A stretch of DNA of 7,234 bases. It comes from an uncultured Actinomycetes bacterium (GTDB lineage: Bacteria; Actinomycetota; Actinomycetes; Nanopelagicales; Nanopelagicaceae). Below are positions 1 to 5,190 of this stretch, one piece after another. A model generated the notes under the pieces. It saw nothing but the letters and a program-made list of their open reading frames with translations. It ran no database searches and was not told the origin of the DNA. Where the stretch lies: contig CAIWXY010000023.1 of NCBI GenBank assembly GCA_903916775.1, positions 1 through 7,234 on the forward strand, in the 5' to 3' direction. Within the stretch, counting starts at the first letter, position 1. Each line of letters opens with the position of its first letter. A program made the position numbers and the translations under genes.

Positions 1-237
1 AAACTTCACATCATCTAGATTCTTTTGAGGTGATCCAGTGATAGTTCCAGAATCTTGCGTATAAATTTTTGCCAAAATTTTAATAATCGTTGATTTACCT
101 GCGCCATTTGCTCCGAGCAAAGCAAGTACTTCACCACTATGAATATCAAAACTGACGTCGCTCAACGCTTGCGTTGCACCAAATCGCTTACTGACAGCCT
201 TAAGCGATACAACGGTTGATTTTGCACCGACACTCAC
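1..237 (-). CDS. Sugar ABC importer ATP-binding protein, N-terminal fragment (RbsA/MglA/XylG type)
   Basis: Reading the minus strand from a GTG at 237 gives 79 residues that run off the left edge of the window, so only the start of the first nucleotide-binding domain is seen. Residues 12-30 (LKAVSKRFGATQALSDVSF) are typical of the first ATPase half of ribose/galactose/xylose importers. The Walker A motif is at 42-50 (GANGAGKST), followed by KILAKIYTQDSG, which matches the usual KILAGxxxPDSG of this family; the middle Gly is Lys here. The Q-loop, signature motif and second domain lie outside the window. GTG 237 is chosen because AAGGAG lies 9 nt upstream; an in-frame GTG at 243 is only 3 nt from it. 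The protein would power uptake of a sugar or sugar-like compound at the inner face of the membrane. The operator at 346-362 links it to the IclR regulator and the oxidoreductase operon. The sugar-importer assignment rests on the N-terminus alone. Confidence 0.88.
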   Translation of the reverse strand, partial: MSVGAKSTVVSLKAVSKRFGATQALSDVSFDIHSGEVLALLGANGAGKSTIIKILAKIYTQDSGTITGSPQKNLDDVKF

Positions 238-246
238 GTGCACGCA

Positions 247-252
247 CTCCTT
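247..252 (-). promoter_or_regulatory. Ribosome binding site of the ABC ATPase gene
   Basis: The minus strand reads AAGGAG here, a strong Shine-Dalgarno sequence. Its distance of 9 nt decides in favour of GTG 237 over GTG 243 as the start of the ATPase gene. Confidence 0.7.
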
Positions 253-272
253 AACTTGAACGCTCGCTACCT

Positions 273-304
273 CAAGGATCTGAACTCCTTGTGATTGATC
301 AAGG
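273..304 (-). other. Possible competing hairpins in the ATPase mRNA leader
   Basis: Read as leader RNA (minus strand), three short elements follow one another: CCTTG at 304-300, CAAGG at 291-287 and CCTTG at 277-273. The middle element can pair with either neighbour. The downstream stem extends to 6 bp, CAAGGA paired with TCCTTG across a 7-base loop; the upstream stem has an 8-base loop. The two structures exclude each other. The stems are short and have no U-tract, so this is not a convincing terminator or riboswitch. It is recorded because it lies in a leader of roughly 90 nt if the predicted promoter is right. Confidence 0.2.
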
Positions 305-336
305 TAACTGCACGTTAATTGGAAAGAATGTAAAGT

Positions 337-364
337 GCTATACACCGTCCAGAGGGCTGGACAA
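337..364 (-). promoter_or_regulatory. Predicted promoter of the ABC ATPase gene, overlapping the operator
   Basis: On the minus strand, TTGTCC (364-359) could serve as a -35 and TATAGC (342-337) as a -10, with a 16-bp spacer. The palindromic operator fills the spacer and overlaps the -35, so a bound IclR-type dimer would affect polymerase directly. Both hexamers match consensus only in part (4 of 6 each). The same -10-like octamer at the same distance from the second operator copy strengthens the call. The transcription start has not been measured. Confidence 0.45.
346..362 (-). promoter_or_regulatory. IclR-type operator, copy A (transporter side)
   Basis: The minus strand contains GTCCAG-CCCT-CTGGAC (362-347), a perfect inverted repeat with 6-bp arms and a 4-bp centre. 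The 16-mer TCCAGCCCTCTGGACG (361-346) recurs without mismatch at 1230-1245, upstream of the hydrolase operon. After three unrelated bases both copies continue with TAYAGCAC, so 23 of 27 aligned positions agree. Both copies point towards the gene they would control. IclR-family dimers bind short palindromes near their own gene, so the neighbouring iclR product is the natural candidate. Binding itself is inferred. Confidence 0.8.
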
Positions 365-417
365 TTTCCCTGATTGTTACAAAATTGTTATTAACCAACA
401 TAAAGCACAAATCAGTC

Positions 418-1221
418 TTATCTACGTCGATCAGATTGGGCCAAGGGATTAGAGAGTCCTTTGCCGAGAGTAAATAAGTCATTAAGTAGTGACTGTCGAA
501 ATTCAGGAGTTACGCGTTGGACTAATGCCGTCGCAGAGACTGCAACCGCAGAGGTATCACCCCTAAAACCAGAGACTGCTATAGCAAAGCAGATCACCCC
601 AGGGGTTGTTTCTTCATTATCAATCGCATATCCACGTTCACGTATCTCAGCTAGATCCTTTGAGAGGCCAGCAACTGTGGTGATCGATTTATCAGTGAGC
701 TTAACGAAAGCAGAGGGTTTCTCGCGGTAGCGCTCTTCAGCCTCCCCGGGTGGAAGAAGTGCCATCAGCGCCTTACCAGTTGCGGTGCATATGGCTGGGA
801 AGCGATCTCCAATATTTGCTGTGAGGCGAATTTGTTGGCGCCCTTCGTACTTACCAAGATAGAGGACATCGGTGCCATCTAGGATCGCTATGCGTGAGGA
901 TTCGCGCGAGAGGATTGGCAAACTAGAGCACAGGTCGTAATACTCTCGAAGAGCGTCTATTCCGCTTAAATATTGCCCTCCAAGTTCCACGAGTTTGCGC
1001 CCCAAGCGGTAGCCGGCTTCGCGGCGGACAAGGAATCCCAGAGATTCAAGTTCGAGACAAATATTGGCGGTGGTGGATTTTGGAATACCGAGTTGGCGGG
1101 CAATCTCATTCGAGGCCATTGAGCCGCCGTATTCGCCGAGCAGTTCAAGAATTGCAGCCGCACGCGCGACAGAAGGAACAAGTGAGGTTCGCTCCGACTC
1201 CTCGATGTCATTCTCGATCAT
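418..1221 (-). CDS. IclR-family transcriptional regulator
   Basis: The 267-residue protein has the normal length for the family. Residues 15-75 form the N-terminal winged helix-turn-helix, with the helices in ASNEIARQLGIPKSTTANI (36-54) and the wing ending in YRLGRKLVELG. Residues 95-250 are the IclR effector-binding domain, with the landmarks CTATGKA (145-151), RERGYAIDNEE (194-204) and PGVICFA (207-213). It should bind DNA as a dimer or tetramer and respond to a small metabolite, probably a pathway substrate or intermediate. It is transcribed away from the five-enzyme operon and towards the transporter gene, and copies of one palindrome lie on both sides of it. ATG 1221 is the only sensible start before the helix-turn-helix. 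No well-placed ribosome binding site precedes it (AGAGGG is 13 nt away), so translation may be leaderless or weak. The operator at 1230-1245 is almost at its start codon, suggesting autoregulation. No terminator hairpin follows its stop codon. Confidence 0.93.
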   Translation of the reverse strand: MIENDIEESERTSLVPSVARAAAILELLGEYGGSMASNEIARQLGIPKSTTANICLELESLGFLVRREAGYRLGRKLVELGGQYLSGIDALREYYDLCSSLPILSRESSRIAILDGTDVLYLGKYEGRQQIRLTANIGDRFPAICTATGKALMALLPPGEAEERYREKPSAFVKLTDKSITTVAGLSKDLAEIRERGYAIDNEETTPGVICFAIAVSGFRGDTSAVAVSATALVQRVTPEFRQSLLNDLFTLGKGLSNPLAQSDRRR

Positions 1222-1229
1222 TTTTACAA

Positions 1230-1256
1230 TCCAGCCCTCTGGACGCCATACAGCAC
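1230..1256 (+). promoter_or_regulatory. IclR-type operator, copy B, in the divergent iclR/hydrolase control region
   Basis: TCCAGCCCTCTGGACG (1230-1245) is identical to copy A over 16 bp; the palindrome here has 5-bp arms, TCCAG and CTGGA, around CCCT. TACAGCAC (1249-1256) matches TATAGCAC of copy A in 7 of 8 bases at the same distance. The operon promoter is less clear. TACAGC (1249-1254) is the counterpart of the copy A -10, and TAATGT (1262-1267) with TGGACG (1240-1245) as -35 is an alternative; either way the operator overlaps or abuts the promoter. The block ends 8 nt before the iclR start codon, so the same site should control iclR. The downstream ribosome binding site of the operon is GGAAGGA at 1282-1288. 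Confidence 0.8.
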
Positions 1257-1291
1257 CCTGCTAATGTCTGAGGGTATCAGCGGAAGGATGT

Positions 1292-2260
1292 ATGTCAATG
1301 GAACATAATTCAGTAGCAAGTGACACAGCCGTGAACAATGGACCGCACTTGACGATGAATGAATTTATTTCACTCTTTGAAAAAACAAAAAGTTGGAGTG
1401 AATACAACGAGTTAACAATCGAACGTGGTGCACTGAATTACATTACCCCTGCTGTTGTTTCTTCTGCCTCTGCACTTGTTCATGATGGCGATGTAGTTCC
1501 AATGGCACTGCCATGGAACACGATTAGTGGCCCCGACAATCATAAACCCGCTCTTCATTACATGACTGAGATGGGTGATGTTGATGAGGAACAACCAACA
1601 TGCAATAAAGATTTCATTGGCGTTGACTATCACGGAAAAGCGGTTAGTCATTTAGATGCAATGACTCATATCGCCTTTCGCGATCAATTATTCGGCGGAA
1701 AAAAAGCTTCCGAAGTTGTTACGTCAACTGGTTCAGGTTGGGCGACAGTTGACAAGCTAGGTCCAATCGTCACTCGCGGAGTATTGCTTGATGCAGCTCT
1801 CTTTCAAGAAAAAAAATGGATCGAACCAGGAACTGCCATCCATAAAGAAGATGTGCTGGCCATGGAAGAAAAATTCGGCTTCACACTTAGCCAAGGTGAT
1901 TGCGTATTACTGCGGAGTGGTCACTTTGCTCGACGTGCAGAACTTGGCGTATGGGACCCATCGAATTTATCTGCGGGATTCCACGTTGACGTGATGGAAC
2001 TTTTCAAAGAACGTAAAGTCAGCGTAATTGGGGCAGATGGCGATAGCGATGTTCGCCCATCACCAGTTGAAGGCGTCCATTCACCTATTCACGTTCTAGC
2101 ACTACCAGCCCTGGGTATACCGCTTCTCGATAATTTGCAGTTAGAAGCGCTGGCAGCCACGTGCGCGGCCAAGCAACGCTGGACTTTCAATTGCGTGATT
2201 ACTCCACTCAACATCCCACGAGGAACTGGTTCTCCAGTGAATCCGATTGCGATTTTCTGA
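1292..2260 (+). CDS. Cyclase-family metal-dependent hydrolase (PF04199, kynurenine formamidase-like)
   Basis: The 322-residue soluble protein carries the family's metal-binding signature at 114-126 as HGKAVSHLDAMTH, equivalent to HxGTHxDxxxH with Ser for Thr. Two further family features follow: GADGDSDVRPSP (247-258) and GVHSPIHVLALPALGIPLLDN (split over 261-281), where H263 and H267 may contribute to the site. No signal peptide is seen. Family members cleave C-N or C-O bonds in small cyclic or acyl substrates (N-formylkynurenine, isatin); many larger members of about 320 residues are uncharacterised. Next to sugar-acid dehydrogenases it may open a lactone, ester or amide of the imported compound, but that is inference. 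None of the neighbours belongs to kynurenine breakdown. The ribosome binding site GGAAGGA (1282-1288) is very close to ATG 1292; ATG 1298, two codons later, is spaced at least as well, so either could be the start. Codon use is AT-richer than in topA. Confidence 0.85.
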   Translation: MSMEHNSVASDTAVNNGPHLTMNEFISLFEKTKSWSEYNELTIERGALNYITPAVVSSASALVHDGDVVPMALPWNTISGPDNHKPALHYMTEMGDVDEEQPTCNKDFIGVDYHGKAVSHLDAMTHIAFRDQLFGGKKASEVVTSTGSGWATVDKLGPIVTRGVLLDAALFQEKKWIEPGTAIHKEDVLAMEEKFGFTLSQGDCVLLRSGHFARRAELGVWDPSNLSAGFHVDVMELFKERKVSVIGADGDSDVRPSPVEGVHSPIHVLALPALGIPLLDNLQLEALAATCAAKQRWTFNCVITPLNIPRGTGSPVNPIAIF

Positions 2261-3285
2261 TGGATTTTCACGTCGGCTTGTCTGCCGATCTCTCTGACAA
2301 CGCTGGCGGATTTAGCTGGGGTGAGATTGCTATCGAAACCCTTGCGCCACTTCCATGGAGTTTCCTTAACCACCCAGGAAAAAATTTCACTCCCGAATCA
2401 GTTGCAGGTTATGACGCAATTGCGTTTGCTGGTCCCGGCGTTATCCCTGGATCATTTGGTACACCCGAAGAGTCACCGCTGATAATTGCTCGTTTCGGTG
2501 TGGGTTATGACAACATTGATTTAGCTGAATGCACGCGCGCCGGTGTTGCCCTCACGATTACACCTGATGGTTCAAAAAAACCTGTGGCGACTGCGGCGCT
2601 AACAATGACGCTAGCGACAATGCATCGCTTGGGAGCAAAAGAAAAATTAGCACACAGCAATGCGTGGGATCAGCGGTTATCTGATGGATTAGGCCAAGGT
2701 CTTAATGGCAAAACTGTTGGCACAATTGGATTTGGAAATATCGGTAGTGAGTTTTTCCGATTACTCTCTCCCTTTGACTGCACTCGACTTTCTTTTGATC
2801 CCTGGAAAACTCAAGCAGAAGCAGATCCCCACCACGTCACACTTGTAGATCTTGATGAATTACTTATGAGATGCGATGTGATTGTCGTGTTAGCAACTCT
2901 CACTCCAGAGACACATCACCTGATTAACGCTGAGAAACTTGCTCTCATGAAGCCAAGTTCAGTCCTCATCAATATTTCTCGTGGCCCTATTGTTGATGAG
3001 CAAGCCCTCATAGCAGCGCTCCACAATGGCGTTATTCGTGGTGCCGGTCTAGATGTCTTCGAAACCGAACCACCCGCTGCAGACAACCCTCTGCTTTCAA
3101 TGAACAATGTTCTCGTTACACCACACAACATCGCTTGGACTGATGAGCTTGCTCTAGGAATGGGTAGGAGTGCATTTTCTGCGATTAAGGCAATCAGTGT
3201 TGGCCAGATACCGCAGTTTGTGGTTAATCGGGACGTACTCGAAACCCCACAATTCACATCTAAGCTGAGTAAATTCGCGAAATGA
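2260..3285 (+). CDS. D-2-hydroxyacid dehydrogenase, NAD-type (phosphoglycerate dehydrogenase-like)
   Basis: The frame is open further upstream, but ATG 2260 is chosen because it overlaps the stop of the hydrolase gene by one base (TGATG) and gives the usual family length of 341 residues. Starts further upstream, such as a GTG at 2161, would add residues that only reflect the other gene. The catalytic-domain segment FGVGYDNIDL is at 79-88. The Rossmann motif GFGNIG (157-162) is followed by an acidic residue at the end of beta-2 (D180 in SFDPW), which favours NAD. The catalytic triad is present: R241 (INISRGP), E270 (DVFETEPP) and H289 (TPHN). It should interconvert a 2-hydroxyacid and a 2-oxoacid in the cytoplasm. 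Unusual points are VATAALTMTL (109-118) where VAEhAhahhL is common, and HNIAW after the catalytic His, so the substrate may differ from that of well-known members. No ribosome binding site is visible; expression probably depends on termination-reinitiation. Confidence 0.9.
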   Translation: MDFHVGLSADLSDNAGGFSWGEIAIETLAPLPWSFLNHPGKNFTPESVAGYDAIAFAGPGVIPGSFGTPEESPLIIARFGVGYDNIDLAECTRAGVALTITPDGSKKPVATAALTMTLATMHRLGAKEKLAHSNAWDQRLSDGLGQGLNGKTVGTIGFGNIGSEFFRLLSPFDCTRLSFDPWKTQAEADPHHVTLVDLDELLMRCDVIVVLATLTPETHHLINAEKLALMKPSSVLINISRGPIVDEQALIAALHNGVIRGAGLDVFETEPPAADNPLLSMNNVLVTPHNIAWTDELALGMGRSAFSAIKAISVGQIPQFVVNRDVLETPQFTSKLSKFAK

Positions 3286-4160
3286 GCACCAAACAAGAGG
3301 TCGCGGTAGTGGGCCTTGGAGTTATGGGTCTTCCTATTGTGAAGAATTTATTGAAAGCTGGCTTTGAGGTCGAGGTGTGGAATCGAAGTGAACCTGCAAT
3401 TGTGAACGCCGTCTCGATGGGTGCTCATAAAATGAACTCTCTCACTGAGTGTAGGTCCCAAATTGTTTTAACGATTCTCCCTGATAGCAACGATGTACGC
3501 GAGGTCTTGGCCAATGGGTTACAGAGTGCGCTCAAACCAGGTTCGATTCTGGTGGTGATGGGAACAATCTCGCCAGTAGCTATGAAAGAACTCGCCCAAG
3601 AGCTTGCACCTCATGGGATTCGAGCAATTGATGCACCGATGAGTGGTGGCGATGTTGGTGCGCAGGCGGGAACGCTCTCAATCATGGTCGGTGGCGATGA
3701 AGTTACCTTTCAAGAACTACTGCCCATCTTTGAAGCAATTGGCAAAACAATCCGACTGCTAGGGCCAGTAGGTGCTGGTCAACTCACAAAAGCATGCAAT
3801 CAAGTGATTGTAGCGATCACACTTACAGCGCTAGGTGAAGCAATCACACTTGCGCGACAGTCAGGCTTAGATGCACATAACGTTTTAGATATTCTTGCTG
3901 GTGGATTAGCTAATTCACAGGCTCTCACTATCAAGCGTGAGAAAATCGAAAGTGGCGATTTCACCCCCGGTGGTTTTTCAAAGTTCCAGCTTAAAGATTT
4001 AAATTTTGCCATTGAAAGTGCACAGGCATCTGGCGTGGACTTGCCAGTGACAACAGTTGTCCAACAACTCTTTTCCGATTTAGTCGCACACGGTGATGGC
4101 GATCTCGATCACAGCGCCATCATTCGTGAGATCCAACGGCGAGTGAAGGATGGCGAGTGA
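3282..4160 (+). CDS. 3-hydroxyisobutyrate dehydrogenase-family beta-hydroxyacid dehydrogenase (GarR/HIBADH-like)
   Basis: The 292-residue protein has the full family layout. The N-terminal dinucleotide motif is GLGVMG (11-16). WNR (33-35) ends beta-2, where Arg after Asn usually indicates NADP. The substrate loop is DAPMSGGDVGAQAGTLSIM (117-135). The catalytic segment GxxGxGxxxKxxxN gives K170 and N173 (GPVGAGQLTKACN), and the C-terminal all-alpha domain contains FQLKDL (235-240) with the conserved K238. Family members oxidise or reduce a 3-hydroxy or semialdehyde group next to a carboxylate: 3-hydroxyisobutyrate, tartronate semialdehyde or 6-phosphogluconate-like acids. Sequence features alone do not separate these. 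In a sugar-acid setting, reduction of an aldehyde-acid such as tartronate semialdehyde is plausible. The start ATG overlaps the previous stop by 4 nt (ATGA), which fixes it well. Confidence 0.9.
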   Translation: MSTKQEVAVVGLGVMGLPIVKNLLKAGFEVEVWNRSEPAIVNAVSMGAHKMNSLTECRSQIVLTILPDSNDVREVLANGLQSALKPGSILVVMGTISPVAMKELAQELAPHGIRAIDAPMSGGDVGAQAGTLSIMVGGDEVTFQELLPIFEAIGKTIRLLGPVGAGQLTKACNQVIVAITLTALGEAITLARQSGLDAHNVLDILAGGLANSQALTIKREKIESGDFTPGGFSKFQLKDLNFAIESAQASGVDLPVTTVVQQLFSDLVAHGDGDLDHSAIIREIQRRVKDGE

Positions 4161-4165
4161 AGAAC

Positions 4166-4171
4166 AAGGAG
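4166..4171 (+). promoter_or_regulatory. Ribosome binding site deciding the MDR dehydrogenase start
   Basis: AAGGAG lies 5 nt before GTG 4177. It argues against the in-frame ATG at 4150, which overlaps the preceding gene and would place this sequence inside the coding region, and against ATG 4186, which is 14 nt away. It is the only strong internal ribosome binding site in the operon. Confidence 0.7.
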
Positions 4172-4176
4172 CAGCA

Positions 4177-5190
4177 GTGAGTCAGATGAAATCCCTCAAG
4201 ATCACAGGCAAAATGGCGATGGAAATCGTTGACGAAGAAATCCCGGTACCTGCTGACGATCAAGTTCGCATAAAGGTCGCCTACGTTGGGGTTTGTGGGT
4301 CGGATTTACATTATTACTTTGAAGGTGCCAACGGTGCTTTCATTGTGCGCGAACCTCTCATCCCTGGACATGAACTTTCTGGCGTCGTCGATTTCGACCC
4401 TACAGGGAAGTGGCCAGTGGGTACGCAAATTACTGTGCATCCTGCACGCTTCGGTGTGAGCGCACCTAAATTGGAATCTGCACCACATTTATGGCCCCAA
4501 GGAAGTTACTTGGGAAGTGCCTCTACTACTCCTCATACTCAAGGAGCGATGTCCCAATACATGCTCGTTGAAAGTTCTATGGTGCGCGCGCTGCCCGGTA
4601 CGCTCCCACTGGAAGTTGCTGCGCTCTGTGAACCACTCGGTGTTGCACTCCATGCCCTTGCTATTGCTGGTGGAATCGAAAATAAAAACGTTTTGGTGTC
4701 TGGCTCTGGCCCAATTGGTTTGATGGTGATTGCAGCAGCAAAGATCCTTGGTGCACATTCCGTGGTTGCCTCTGATGTTCTCGATGGACCGCTTGCACGT
4801 GCAAAGAACTTAGGCGCGGATGACGTGAGTAAAGTAAGCCAAACACCCCTTCCAACCGATCATTTCGATGTGGTCTTTGAATGTTCTGGAGTAGCACGCG
4901 CTTTAAGTTCTGCATTGGTTGCAGTTCGCAAAGCTGGAGTTGTTGTACAAGTTGGAATGCTTGCCGCGGGTGATCAACCAATTGCCATTGCTCCGTTGGT
5001 GAGTAAGGAAATTCAACTACGGGGCACATTTAGATTCAACAATGAAATCGATGAAGCGATCACAATGCTTTCAAAGCATCCAGAGATTGCGCAGGCAATA
5101 ACTCACGTATTTGCTCTCAGCGATGCAAAGGCAGGTTTTGAGATGGCTAAGAATTCAGAGCTCTCTGGAAAAGTATTAATTCAATTATGA
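4177..5190 (+). CDS. Zinc-dependent MDR alcohol/polyol dehydrogenase, L-idonate 5-dehydrogenase-like, lacking the structural zinc site
   Basis: From GTG 4177 the protein has 337 residues; an ATG at 4150 would add nine. The segment GVCGSDLHYYFEGANGAF (38-55) followed by REPLIPGHE (58-66) closely resembles L-idonate 5-dehydrogenases and related polyol enzymes. Catalytic zinc residues are C40, H65 and E66, with E152 in ALCEPLGVALHAL. The nucleotide motif is GSGPIG (176-181), with D200 at the end of beta-2 favouring NAD. The lobe that normally carries four structural-zinc cysteines (CGxCxxCx7C) aligns to F92, S95, K98 and W106, so all four are replaced, while the flanking HPAR and YLGSAS still align. 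The loss is specific, since the rest of the family pattern is intact. The enzyme should oxidise a secondary hydroxyl of a sugar acid or polyol, or reduce the ketone. Idonate as substrate is a family-based guess. The gene follows the previous stop by 16 nt and overlaps the next gene by 4 nt. Confidence 0.88.
   Translation: MSQMKSLKITGKMAMEIVDEEIPVPADDQVRIKVAYVGVCGSDLHYYFEGANGAFIVREPLIPGHELSGVVDFDPTGKWPVGTQITVHPARFGVSAPKLESAPHLWPQGSYLGSASTTPHTQGAMSQYMLVESSMVRALPGTLPLEVAALCEPLGVALHALAIAGGIENKNVLVSGSGPIGLMVIAAAKILGAHSVVASDVLDGPLARAKNLGADDVSKVSQTPLPTDHFDVVFECSGVARALSSALVAVRKAGVVVQVGMLAAGDQPIAIAPLVSKEIQLRGTFRFNNEIDEAITMLSKHPEIAQAITHVFALSDAKAGFEMAKNSELSGKVLIQL

Noticed and set aside
401..408. TAAAGCAC as another copy of the TAYAGCAC element.
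   Set aside because: There is no palindrome at the required distance upstream, and the sequence lies at the 3' end of iclR where no promoter is expected.
2161..2259. In-frame upstream extension of the first D-2-hydroxyacid dehydrogenase from GTG 2161.
   Set aside because: The extra 33 residues lie entirely inside the hydrolase gene, have no family similarity and no ribosome binding site, and ATG 2260 gives the usual length and a TGATG coupling.
4150..4176. ATG 4150 as the start of the MDR dehydrogenase.
   Set aside because: It overlaps the previous gene by 11 nt and would read through AAGGAG at 4166-4171, which is ideally spaced for GTG 4177. It cannot be excluded completely.
4489..5029. 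Minus-strand and alternate-frame open frames of 60-122 codons inside the MDR gene and similar ones throughout the operon, iclR and topA.
   Set aside because: They are shadows of genes with clear catalytic motifs and show no recognisable domains, ribosome binding sites or operon context.
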